The notes under the pieces: generated by a model | What the model saw: only the letters and a program-made list of their open reading frames with translations | Databases searched by the model: none | What the model was told of the DNA's origin: nothing | Assembly (NCBI GenBank): GCA_964387695.1 | Contig: CAYLXI010000072.1 | Coordinates: 1 to 8,980, forward strand | Direction: 5' to 3' | Length of the DNA: 8,980 bases | DNA from: Thiosulfativibrio sp964387695 | GTDB taxonomy: Bacteria; Pseudomonadota; Gammaproteobacteria; Thiomicrospirales; Thiomicrospiraceae | Shown here: positions 1 to 6,813 of the stretch, in pieces | How positions within the stretch are numbered: the first letter of the stretch is position 1 | Layout: every line of letters begins with the position of its first letter | Program-made: the position numbers and the translations under genes

Positions 1-14
1 TGAATTCTACTCAT
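1..14 (-). CDS. trpA: Probable start of trpA (tryptophan synthase alpha chain), cut by the window edge
   Basis: Only four complete codons are visible: ATG followed by codons for Ser, Arg and Ile, after which the window ends. A GGAG Shine-Dalgarno sequence (positions 21-24) stands 6 nt before the ATG. The ATG begins 11 nt after the trpB stop codon. Many proteobacterial TrpA proteins begin Met-Ser-Arg-Ile/Leu, and trpA directly follows trpB in nearly all proteobacteria, so the identity is inferred mainly from position. TrpA would cleave indole-3-glycerol phosphate to indole and pass the indole to TrpB within an alpha2-beta2 complex. Too little sequence is present to prove it by homology. Confidence 0.7.
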
Positions 15-25
15 TCTATTCTCCA

Positions 26-1231
26 TTAAAATTCAAAGCCTTCAATTTTGGCAATTGTGTTCATATCTTTATCACCACGCCCAGACAAATTAACAATAAT
101 AACTTTATCTTGACTCATGGTTGGTGCTAATTTAGTGACATAAGCAAGTGCATGACTTGATTCTAAAGCAGGGATTATGCCTTCATATTTGGTTAAATCA
201 CGAAATCCTTGCAGAGCTTCATCATCATTAATGGCGACATAGTTTGCTCGCCCAATGTCTTTTAACCAAGAATGTTCAGGGCCTACTCCAGGGTAATCTA
301 AACCAGCTGAAATAGAATGCGTTCCTATTATTTGTCCGTTCTCATCTTGCATCAAATAGGTACGATTACCATGCAACACTCCAGGTCTGCCTTCACAAAG
401 TGGCGCGGCATGTTGTCCTGTTTCTAAGCCATGCCCAGCCGCTTCAACTCCGTATAGCTCTACCTTTTCATCTGCCAAAAAATCATAGAACAGTCCTATT
501 GCGTTTGAACCACCACCTACACAGGCTACCAGAGCATCTGGCAATTTATTTTCTTTTGCTAAAATTTGCTGTTTGGCTTCACGACCTATGATGGCTTGAA
601 AATCTCTAACCATAGCAGGGTAAGGATGGGGACCAGCAACGGTACCGATAATATAAAAAGTATTATCTACATTCGTTACCCAATCACGCATTGCTTCATT
701 AAGAGCATCTTTAAGGGTCTTGGTACCCGACTCAACTGCAACAACACTCGCCCCCAACATTTTCATTCTGGCAACATTAGGCGCTTGACGCACCACATCT
801 TCTGCCCCCATATATACCACACATTCTAGTCCTAAGCGTGCCGCAACCGTTGCACTTGCAACGCCATGTTGCCCTGCACCCGTTTCAGCAATAATTCTAG
901 TCTTGCCTAGTCGCTTTGCTAGCAACGCTTGACCAATGGTGTTGTTTATCTTATGAGCACCTGTATGATTTAAATCTTCGCGTTTTAGATAAACCTTTGC
1001 TCCACCTAAATATTTTGACCAGCGTTTGGCATAATACAAAGGTGAGGGACGACCAACATAATCTTGAAAATCTTGGGTTAATTCTGCTAAAAACTCAGAA
1101 TCTGTTTTAGCTATTTCATATTGAACATTCAATTCTTCTAGTGCAGACATTAAGGTTTCAGGAGCAAAAATACCGCCATAAATACCAAAATGACCTCGTT
1201 TATCTGGATATTGTGAAAAATCAATGTTCAA
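26..1231 (-). CDS. trpB: Tryptophan synthase beta chain
   Basis: Pyridoxal-phosphate enzyme that condenses indole with L-serine to give L-tryptophan in the cytoplasm, as partner of TrpA. The 401-residue protein has normal family length. The PLP lysine is K94 in the HTGAHK motif (residues 89-94). ETGAGQH (116-122) carries the catalytic glutamate region, GGGSNA (239-244) is the phosphate-binding loop, and SGRGDKD (383-389) closes the cofactor site. The start is a TTG codon at 1231, not ATG. It overlaps the trpF stop as TTGA and has a GGAG ribosome binding site 7 nt upstream. The only nearby ATG is out of frame and hits a stop within four codons. The N-terminus MNIDFSQYPDKRGHFG matches the usual beginning of this subgroup, which supports the TTG. 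Translation is probably coupled to trpF. No odd or missing residues were seen. Confidence 0.97.
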   Translation of the reverse strand: MNIDFSQYPDKRGHFGIYGGIFAPETLMSALEELNVQYEIAKTDSEFLAELTQDFQDYVGRPSPLYYAKRWSKYLGGAKVYLKREDLNHTGAHKINNTIGQALLAKRLGKTRIIAETGAGQHGVASATVAARLGLECVVYMGAEDVVRQAPNVARMKMLGASVVAVESGTKTLKDALNEAMRDWVTNVDNTFYIIGTVAGPHPYPAMVRDFQAIIGREAKQQILAKENKLPDALVACVGGGSNAIGLFYDFLADEKVELYGVEAAGHGLETGQHAAPLCEGRPGVLHGNRTYLMQDENGQIIGTHSISAGLDYPGVGPEHSWLKDIGRANYVAINDDEALQGFRDLTKYEGIIPALESSHALAYVTKLAPTMSQDKVIIVNLSGRGDKDMNTIAKIEGFEF

Positions 1232-1887
1232 TTTATTGCTCCATTATTGTAGCTACTATTTTTTATAAACTCTAAAACACTCTGCTGATTTTTTTTACCA
1301 GGCGTGTCTTCCACCCCGCTACTTACATCTACTGCCCAAGGTTTTACTATTTTAACGGCATCAGCTACATTACCAGCCGTTAATCCTCCTGCAAGAATAA
1401 CAGGCTTTAAAAACTTGCCTTCAAATTTTGTTAGCCATCCCCAATTAAAAGATTCGCCTGTTCCACCCGGAACCCCTTTTTTATAGGTATCTAACAACAA
1501 TCCCCTAGAGGATATATAGGATTGGCTTAAAGCAACTAAGTTGGTATCTTCTTGCATACGAACAGCTTTAATATAAGGACGGTCAAATTGTTGGCAAAAA
1601 CAGGGAGACTCTTCCCCGTGAAATTGTAACAAGTCTATTTTTATTTTTGAAATAACTTGATGAACTAAATCTGCTTCAGGATTAACAAAAAGAGCTGTTA
1701 TGGTAACAAAAGCAGGAAGCTTGCTAACAATAAATTGTGCTTGCTCTATTTCTACACAGCGCGGACTAGAAGGATAAAACACCAAACCTAAAGAATCTGC
1801 TCCTGCATTCACCGCAGCAATCGCATCTTCCGTGTTGGTAATGCCACAAATTTTAACTCGTGTTCTTTGCTGCTCAATCATTCCCAT
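1228..1887 (-). CDS. trpF: Phosphoribosylanthranilate isomerase
   Basis: Catalyses the Amadori rearrangement of N-(5'-phosphoribosyl)anthranilate to CdRP, the third step of tryptophan synthesis. It is a single-domain (beta/alpha)8 barrel of 219 residues, of usual length and not fused to TrpC. The general base cysteine is C14 in VKICGIT (11-17) and the general acid aspartate is D133 in LLLDT (130-134). LQFHG (87-91), AGGL (166-169) and DVSSGVE (187-193) supply the phosphate-binding end of the barrel. I chose the ATG at 1887. The second ATG, two codons later, would place its GGGA almost on the start codon, whereas the first has a GGGGATGAG stretch at suitable distance. The gene begins 6 nt after truA stops and its own stop overlaps the trpB start by 4 nt, so it sits in a translationally tight trp module. 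The canonical PG-I/L-K-D near the C-terminus reads PGKKN here, a small variation. Confidence 0.96.
   Translation of the reverse strand: MGMIEQQRTRVKICGITNTEDAIAAVNAGADSLGLVFYPSSPRCVEIEQAQFIVSKLPAFVTITALFVNPEADLVHQVISKIKIDLLQFHGEESPCFCQQFDRPYIKAVRMQEDTNLVALSQSYISSRGLLLDTYKKGVPGGTGESFNWGWLTKFEGKFLKPVILAGGLTAGNVADAVKIVKPWAVDVSSGVEDTPGKKNQQSVLEFIKNSSYNNGAIN
1229..1250 (-). promoter_or_regulatory. Ribosome binding site and TTG start of trpB inside the trpF end
   Basis: On the minus strand a GGAG lies 7 nt before TTG at 1231-1229. The TTG shares two bases with the TGA stop of trpF. This site decides the trpB start, because no in-frame ATG exists nearby and the protein begins correctly from the TTG. 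A stop-start overlap of this kind normally means that ribosomes finishing trpF reinitiate on trpB. The unusual start codon may lower independent initiation, which is an inference. Confidence 0.8.
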
Positions 1888-1893
1888 AATATC

Positions 1894-2679
1894 TCATCCC
1901 CATAACACTTCATCTACAGGAACTCGTGGAATTTGCCATTTATCTGGATAAATGGCATTAACAAAATACAGCCCTGCAGCAGGTGCTGTCACCCCTGCTT
2001 TTTGTCGGTCTTTTAATTCCAGCAATTCTTTAATATAATTAACAGATTGTTTATTTTTTCCTACAGAAATTAAAGACCCTGCAATATTTCTTACCATGTG
2101 ATGTAAAAAAGCATTTGCTTGAATATCTAACAACACAAAATCACCCCGTCGAGTGACTGAAATAGATTGAATTTCTCTATTCGGATTTTTTGCCTGACAA
2201 CCCGAAGCCCTAAATGAAGAAAAATCTTGTTTGCCCATAAGAGCTTTGGCAGCTTGATTCATTTTGTTTTCCTCTAGAGGGGATGAAATCCAAGTAACTC
2301 GACTTGCTAAAACTGCTGAATTAACCTTACGGTTAAAAATCACATAACGATATTGACGCGCTATGGCAGAAAATCTGGCATGAAAATCACCTTTAAAACC
2401 TTTTACCCAGATAACCCTAATATCTCTAGGTAACTTGGTATTTACCCCTTCTAACCAAGCTCTATCAGGACGAACTGCTTTGGTTTCAAAATGAACAACC
2501 TGCCCAACCGCATGCACGGCTGTATCTGTTCGACCAGCACAAAACACACTAATTGCTTCATTCGCAACAAAGCTTAAAGCTTTCTGCAAATTTTCTTGTA
2601 CTGAATCACAATGATCTTGAAACTGCCAACCACAGTAATGAGTGCCTTGATACTCTATTCCTAAAACAATCTTGGTCAT
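1894..2679 (-). CDS. truA: tRNA pseudouridine(38-40) synthase
   Basis: Converts uridines 38-40 of the anticodon stem-loop of many tRNAs to pseudouridine. The 261-residue protein is of normal length. The catalytic aspartate is D52 in AGRTDTAVHA (48-57), followed by GQVVHFET (59-66). The more common wording of this motif is GRTDAGVHA; the TA in place of AG leaves the catalytic aspartate intact. HHMVRN, which lines the active site in the C-terminal half, is also present. The ATG at 2679 follows the asd stop by 4 nt and has no visible Shine-Dalgarno sequence, so translation probably depends on ribosomes leaving asd. truA next to trpF is a conserved neighbourhood in beta- and gammaproteobacteria and says nothing special about a joint function. 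Confidence 0.96.
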   Translation of the reverse strand: MTKIVLGIEYQGTHYCGWQFQDHCDSVQENLQKALSFVANEAISVFCAGRTDTAVHAVGQVVHFETKAVRPDRAWLEGVNTKLPRDIRVIWVKGFKGDFHARFSAIARQYRYVIFNRKVNSAVLASRVTWISSPLEENKMNQAAKALMGKQDFSSFRASGCQAKNPNREIQSISVTRRGDFVLLDIQANAFLHHMVRNIAGSLISVGKNKQSVNYIKELLELKDRQKAGVTAPAAGLYFVNAIYPDKWQIPRVPVDEVLWG

Positions 2680-2683
2680 AAAA

Positions 2684-3706
2684 TTATAAGTGGTTTTTAA
2701 TCAATAATTCAGCAATTTGCACGGTATTAGTGGCTGCACCTTTACGAACATTATCTGCCACCACCCAAAGGTTAATACCCTTTTCTGTTGAAATATCTTC
2801 ACGCACCCTACCTACATACACAGGGTCAGTATCCACCGCATCACTTACAGCAGTGGGGTATCCACCATCTACCTGTTCGTCAATTAGCACAATCCCTTCT
2901 GTTTTCTGCATTAACAACTTGGTTTCTGCAGCAGTAATTTTTTGCTTTGTTTCAATATGCAAAGCTTCGCTATGACCATAAAAAACAGGCACTCGTACTG
3001 CGGTTGGATTTACTAAAAGATTTTCATCATTCATGATTTTTTTTGTTTCCCACACCATTTTCATTTCTTCTTTGGTGTAACCATTTTCCATAAAAACATC
3101 AATTTGAGGAATACAGTTAAAAGCTATTTGCTTAGGATAAACGCTCATTTCAACAGACTTCATATTGAGTAAACTGGCAGTTTGTGTCGCTAACTCAGTA
3201 ATGGCTTCTTTTCCAGTTCCAGATACAGCTTGATAGGTTGCAACATTTAAACGGCTAATGCCTACCGCATCATAAATAGGCTTAATCGCCACCAACATTT
3301 GAATAGTTGAGCAGTTTGGATTGGCAATAATCCCTCTGTTTTTATAACCTGCAACCGCTTCAGGATTTACCTCTGGAACAATTAACGGAATATCATCGTC
3401 ATAACGAAATTCAGAAGTATTATCTATGACAACACAACCCGCTTTAGCAGCTTTAGGGGCATAGATTTTAGAAACACTTGCTCCTGGAGAAAATAAGCCT
3501 ATCTGAACTTTAGAAAAGTCAAAGGTTTCAAGATCTTGAACCACTAACCACTTGCCATTAAACTCAAGTTTTTTACCTGCAGAACGACTGCTGGCTAAAA
3601 GATATAAATTTCCTACAGGAAAATCGCGCTCTTTTAACACTTTTAAAATAGTTTCACCAACCGCACCCGTTGCCCCAACAACAGCAATATCATATAACTT
3701 TGACAT
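2684..3706 (-). CDS. asd: Aspartate-semialdehyde dehydrogenase
   Basis: NADPH-dependent reduction of L-aspartyl phosphate to aspartate semialdehyde, the branch point to lysine, diaminopimelate, threonine and methionine. The protein has 340 residues, which fits the shorter Asd type rather than the roughly 370-residue E. coli type. The nucleotide-binding glycine motif GATGAVGE is at 11-18. The catalytic cysteine is C132 in NPNCSTIQ (129-136) and the acid/base histidine is H245 in GHSEALH (244-250). The ATG at 3706 has an AAGGA 6 nt upstream (3713-3717). E. coli Usg, an Asd paralogue, also lies beside truA, but both catalytic residues are present here, so I call a working Asd. It supplies diaminopimelate for peptidoglycan and so has an indirect link with the envelope genes just upstream. 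Confidence 0.95.
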   Translation of the reverse strand: MSKLYDIAVVGATGAVGETILKVLKERDFPVGNLYLLASSRSAGKKLEFNGKWLVVQDLETFDFSKVQIGLFSPGASVSKIYAPKAAKAGCVVIDNTSEFRYDDDIPLIVPEVNPEAVAGYKNRGIIANPNCSTIQMLVAIKPIYDAVGISRLNVATYQAVSGTGKEAITELATQTASLLNMKSVEMSVYPKQIAFNCIPQIDVFMENGYTKEEMKMVWETKKIMNDENLLVNPTAVRVPVFYGHSEALHIETKQKITAAETKLLMQKTEGIVLIDEQVDGGYPTAVSDAVDTDPVYVGRVREDISTEKGINLWVVADNVRKGAATNTVQIAELLIKNHL

Positions 3707-3739
3707 TTTTTATCCTTTATTTTCTAAAGCTATTTCTTT

Positions 3740-4180
3740 TTATTTAGTCTTACTTTTGTCAATTATGTCAACTACATCATGCTCCAGCAAGTCTTTTTCA
3801 GGAAAGGTAACAATTAACTCTCCTTCAGTTAACTCTCTGCTTTCGCCAATAAATTTCCCGCCAGACTCAATATTTAGCTCAGAAGAAATTAACTCTCCTA
3901 TCATCTTTCCCGTTGATAAAACCTCAATGGTTTCACAAACAACTTTGCCTTCTATCACGCCACTTACAACAATATTTTTGGCTTTTATTAATCCTGAAAC
4001 TGATCCTGATTCTCCGATGGAAATATCAAACTCGGTTTCAATGACGCCTTCTACCAATCCATCAACATGCAACACACCTTCTAACTTGGTAAGTTCTCCG
4101 GAGATTTTACAACCCTCAGCAATAATTGTTCTTCCACCCTCTGGACGCGATTTTTTATTTTTGCCATTAAAGATGCCCAT
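3740..4180 (-). CDS. Bactofilin family cytoskeletal protein
   Basis: Bactofilins self-assemble into non-polar filaments at the inner face of the membrane and localise cell-wall enzymes. The 146-residue protein has the family plan. A short basic N-terminal tail (1-17, MGIF then lysine-rich) is followed by the core at about 18-115, which starts TIIAEGCKISGEL and continues with regular glycine-hydrophobic repeats (GLVEGVIE, GSVSGLIKAKNIVVSGVIEGKV) that build a right-handed beta-helix. An acidic C-terminal tail ends the protein. The start at 4180 lies inside the upstream peptidase gene in another frame, giving a 100-nt overlap. It is supported by a GAGGTGA plus AGGGGG sequence just upstream, and by the core beginning only 17 residues later. 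Pairing of bactofilins with M23 endopeptidases is known, for example CcmA and Csd1 in Helicobacter shape control. A role in cell shape or local wall remodelling is inferred. asd follows after 33 nt. Confidence 0.92.
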   Translation of the reverse strand: MGIFNGKNKKSRPEGGRTIIAEGCKISGELTKLEGVLHVDGLVEGVIETEFDISIGESGSVSGLIKAKNIVVSGVIEGKVVCETIEVLSTGKMIGELISSELNIESGGKFIGESRELTEGELIVTFPEKDLLEHDVVDIIDKSKTK

Positions 4181-5052
4181 GGAACCCCCTTCACCTCAGT
4201 AAATATTTCATTATAATTTTCAAACCCCCAGTTTACAAAAGGCTTGGGATCAATTCTGCGTTTTAAAAACATCACTTCATAGTGCAAATGAGGCCCTGTA
4301 GACCTGCCAGTATTGCCTAGCTCACCAATTTTCATGCCTTTTGTAACCACCTGACCTTTTTTAACCAACACTTTATTTAAATGTGCATAAAGAGTTTTAA
4401 AACCATTGGCATGAACAATAATAATCATACGGCCAAATCCACTGGACTTATTATAGCCCGCATATTCAACCACTCCGTCCGCAGTGCTAATGATTGAATC
4501 ACCCGTTCTACCCCTAAAGTCTAAACCATTATGAAATCTTCTTACCTTATCAATAGGATGTATTCGCCAGCCAAAACCACTGGACACACCCTTAAAATTT
4601 TTAACAGGCATACCGCTAGGAATCATTTCAAACGCCATGGATTTTTCTATGGTAGAAAGTTGAACCATCTTAATCCTATCTTCTAAAAGCAGGTTTTCTG
4701 ATGGCTCTTGACCAAGCAACTCTTCGAGCCCTTTAAGAGTGCTATTTAAAAAATCTCGCTCTCTCGATTTATTTTCTAGATCCGCTTGAATCTCGCTTTT
4801 TCTATAATCTAAAACAATATATTCTTGCTGCTTTGTTAATAAAATATTCTGATGCTCAATTTCTGCTTGTTGCAACTTATTTTCATGCTCTAAAGATACT
4901 TTATTTAACCACCAAATTGTTGCACCACCCACTAATAAAACTAGCAAAATAAGCAATATAAAATACTTAACAAACTGTTTAATAAACTGCTGAAAAGAAT
5001 AGGTACGAGATCCGTGTACATCACTAATAGTAATGCTAAAATAATTTCTCAT
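4081..5052 (-). CDS. Membrane-anchored M23 family (LytM-type) metallopeptidase
   Basis: Zinc endopeptidase expected to cut peptide cross-links of peptidoglycan on the outer face of the inner membrane. The 323 residues divide into a short cytoplasmic segment (1-28, with SDVHGSRTYSF), one transmembrane helix (about 29-49), a charged likely coiled coil (about 52-110), and a LytM domain (about 150-270). All metal and catalytic ligands are visible: H174 and D178 in HxxxD, H224 in YAHL, and H255 and H257 in HLH. GVSSGFGWRIHP at 155-166 is the usual domain entry. The tail (about 290-323) is basic and amphipathic and is the part that overlaps the bactofilin gene. The ATG is 10 nt after the leuB stop and has no clear Shine-Dalgarno sequence, so coupled translation is likely. 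The partner is probably the bactofilin encoded next. Catalytic activity rather than a degenerate activator role is expected from the complete active site. Confidence 0.93.
   Translation of the reverse strand: MRNYFSITISDVHGSRTYSFQQFIKQFVKYFILLILLVLLVGGATIWWLNKVSLEHENKLQQAEIEHQNILLTKQQEYIVLDYRKSEIQADLENKSRERDFLNSTLKGLEELLGQEPSENLLLEDRIKMVQLSTIEKSMAFEMIPSGMPVKNFKGVSSGFGWRIHPIDKVRRFHNGLDFRGRTGDSIISTADGVVEYAGYNKSSGFGRMIIIVHANGFKTLYAHLNKVLVKKGQVVTKGMKIGELGNTGRSTGPHLHYEVMFLKRRIDPKPFVNWGFENYNEIFTEVKGVPWASLMAKIKNRVQRVEEQLLLRVVKSPENLPS
4181..4197 (-). promoter_or_regulatory. Strong ribosome binding site of the bactofilin gene, embedded in the M23 gene
   Basis: Reading the minus strand toward the ATG at 4180, GAGGTGA (4197-4191) is followed directly by AGGGGG (4190-4185). 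Both can pair with the anti-Shine-Dalgarno end of 16S rRNA, at spacings of 10 and 4 nt. This is the richest ribosome binding site in the window, while the peptidase and truA have none visible. It suggests that bactofilin is initiated independently and may be made in excess of the peptidase. That last point is inference. Confidence 0.65.
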
Positions 5053-5062
5053 GGGATATTAT

Positions 5063-6136
5063 TTACAAAGCCGCGACAACGGCATCACCCATTTCTTTAG
5101 TCCCTACTTTTATTAGACCTTCTGAGAAAATATCTCCTGTACGCAAACCTTGATCTAATACCGATGATACCGCATTTTCAATTTTAACCGCTAAATCTTC
5201 TTTTCCTAAGCTATAACGCAACATCATTGCTACAGACAAAATAGTTGCTAAAGGGTTGGCAAGGTTTTTTCCTGCAATATCAGGGGCTGAACCATGACTA
5301 GGCTCATACATACCTTTATTGTTAGCATCTAAAGAGGCAGATGCCAACATACCAATTGAGCCTGTTAACATAGAGGCTTCATCCGATAAAATATCCCCAA
5401 ACATATTACCTGTTACCATCACATCAAACTGCTTAGGGTTTAATATTAATTGCATGGCTGCATTATCAACATACATATGCTTTAATTCTACCTCTGGATA
5501 TTCTTTGGCAATATCATCCATAATTTCACGCCAAAGTTCGGTCACTTCTAATACATTTGCTTTATCTACTGAGGTTAATTTTTTATCGCGTTTCATTGCT
5601 GCTTGAAAAGCGACATGACCAATACGACGAATTTCAGACTCTGAATAAACATAGGTATTATATCCTTGGCGTTCTCCGTTATCCAAAAGACGAACGCCGC
5701 GAGGTTGACCAAAATAAATTCCGCCTGTTAACTCTCGTACAATTAAAATATCTAACCCTGCTACAACTTCTTGCTTTAGTGTTGAAGCATTTGCTAATTG
5801 CGAAAATAAGTAAGCGGGGCGTAAATTTGCAAAAAGCTGCATTTCAGAACGCAAGCGCAATAGACCTTTTTCTGGACGAACCGAAATATCCAAAGACTCC
5901 CACTTATATCCTCCTACAGCACCCAATAACACCGCATCTGCTGCTTGTGCTTTAGCCATAGTTGCATCAGATAAAGGCAAGCCATGTGCGTCATAAGCTG
6001 CTCCACCCACCAAATCTTCATCTAGCGTAATATCCAAACCCTCTGAAATTTTTAAAGCCTCTAAAACCTTAACTGCTTCGGCTGTTATTTCAGGACCAAT
6101 TCCATCGCCAGGTAGCACTAATATCTGCTTTGTCAT
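5063..6136 (-). CDS. leuB: 3-isopropylmalate dehydrogenase
   Basis: NAD-dependent oxidation and decarboxylation of (2R,3S)-3-isopropylmalate to 2-oxoisocaproate in leucine synthesis. The 357-residue protein is a homodimeric decarboxylating dehydrogenase of usual length. GDGIGPEI is at 10-17. The substrate arginines are R96, R106 and R134 (the last in VRELTGG), Y141 is in IYFGQ, and the catalytic lysine is K192 in VDKANVLE. D224, D248 and D252 bind the divalent metal, the last two within GNMFGDILSDE (243-253). EPSHGSAPDIAGK (278-290) is the NAD-binding loop. The open frame extends 17 codons further upstream to 6187, but that extension is non-conserved, overlaps leuD and lacks a ribosome binding site. 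The ATG at 6136 has AGAGAG 6 nt upstream and gives the standard N-terminus. The gap to leuD is 35 nt, and the peptidase gene follows after 10 nt. Confidence 0.97.
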   Translation of the reverse strand: MTKQILVLPGDGIGPEITAEAVKVLEALKISEGLDITLDEDLVGGAAYDAHGLPLSDATMAKAQAADAVLLGAVGGYKWESLDISVRPEKGLLRLRSEMQLFANLRPAYLFSQLANASTLKQEVVAGLDILIVRELTGGIYFGQPRGVRLLDNGERQGYNTYVYSESEIRRIGHVAFQAAMKRDKKLTSVDKANVLEVTELWREIMDDIAKEYPEVELKHMYVDNAAMQLILNPKQFDVMVTGNMFGDILSDEASMLTGSIGMLASASLDANNKGMYEPSHGSAPDIAGKNLANPLATILSVAMMLRYSLGKEDLAVKIENAVSSVLDQGLRTGDIFSEGLIKVGTKEMGDAVVAAL

Positions 6137-6171
6137 TTTAATCTCTCTATCATTAATATTTAAATCTGGTA

Positions 6172-6810
6172 TTAAGAAAACAACCAAGGGTTTTTCTTTT
6201 TATAAACTTTTTCAAAAGATTTTATTTTTTCTTCATGTTGCAAAGTTAAGCCAATATCATCTAAACCATTTAACAGGCAATGTTTTCTAAATGCATCGAC
6301 CTCAAAATATATTTCCTCACCATTTGATTTCAAAACCTTCTGCTCTGCTAAATCAACCGTTAGCTGATAACCTTCTTGTGCAAAAACTTCTTTAAACAAA
6401 TCGCCAACAATTTTTTCGTTTAAAACTATGGGCAAAATACCATTTTTAAAACAATTATTAAAAAATATGTCTGCAAAACTTGGGGCAATAATTATTCTAA
6501 AACCATAGTCTTCTAAAGCCCAAGGAGCATGTTCTCGGCTTGAACCACAACCAAAATTATCTCGTGCTAACAACACATTAGACCCTTGATAACGCAGCTG
6601 ATTCAGCACGAAATCTTTTCTTAAAGGGCGATTAGAGCAGTCTTGGCCTGGCTCTCCTATATCTTCATAACGCCACTCATCAAATAAATTAGGCCCGAAT
6701 CCTGAGCGCTTAATAGATTTTAAAAACTGTTTTGGGATAATTGCATCAGTATCAATGTTTGCCCTATCCATTGGAGCAACAATCCCTGTAACGGTGGTTA
6801 TTTTTTCCAT
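6172..6810 (-). CDS. leuD: 3-isopropylmalate dehydratase small subunit
   Basis: Small (swivel-domain) subunit of isopropylmalate isomerase. Together with LeuC it converts 2-isopropylmalate to 3-isopropylmalate through dehydration and rehydration. The 212 residues match the long bacterial LeuD type. NIDTDAIIPKQFLK (18-31) and FGCGSSREHAPWAL (86-99) are the signature stretches that complete the active site at the interface with LeuC. The start ATG at 6810 is 3 nt after the leuC stop and has only a poor GGGG-containing ribosome binding site, so coupling to leuC translation is likely and would help a 1:1 subunit ratio. No irregularity was seen. Confidence 0.97.
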   Translation of the reverse strand: MEKITTVTGIVAPMDRANIDTDAIIPKQFLKSIKRSGFGPNLFDEWRYEDIGEPGQDCSNRPLRKDFVLNQLRYQGSNVLLARDNFGCGSSREHAPWALEDYGFRIIIAPSFADIFFNNCFKNGILPIVLNEKIVGDLFKEVFAQEGYQLTVDLAEQKVLKSNGEEIYFEVDAFRKHCLLNGLDDIGLTLQHEEKIKSFEKVYKKKNPWLFS

Positions 6811-6813
6811 AAC

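Noticed and set aside
2684..3706. Usg-like inactive Asd paralogue, suggested by its position beside truA
   Set aside because: The catalytic cysteine C132 in NPNCSTIQ and histidine H245 are both present, so a working Asd is the better call.
3707..3739. Possible terminator or promoter between bactofilin and asd
   Set aside because: The 33-nt gap is AT-rich with no hairpin and no convincing -35/-10 pair; only the asd ribosome binding site can be supported.
3552..4202. 216-codon open frame on the plus strand, antisense to the asd start and the whole bactofilin gene
   Set aside because: The translation is low-complexity, rich in Ser, Pro and Thr, and matches no recognisable fold. It mirrors well-supported genes on the other strand and has no clear ribosome binding site.
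5319..5955. Plus-strand open frames of 95 and 132 codons opposite leuB
   Set aside because: They overlap each other and lie wholly antisense to a fully conserved leuB, with no recognisable domain, so they are shadows of its coding bias.
6137..6187. Seventeen-codon upstream extension of leuB
   Set aside because: It would overlap leuD and lacks family similarity, while the ATG at 6136 has AGAGAG at good spacing and gives the standard LeuB N-terminus.
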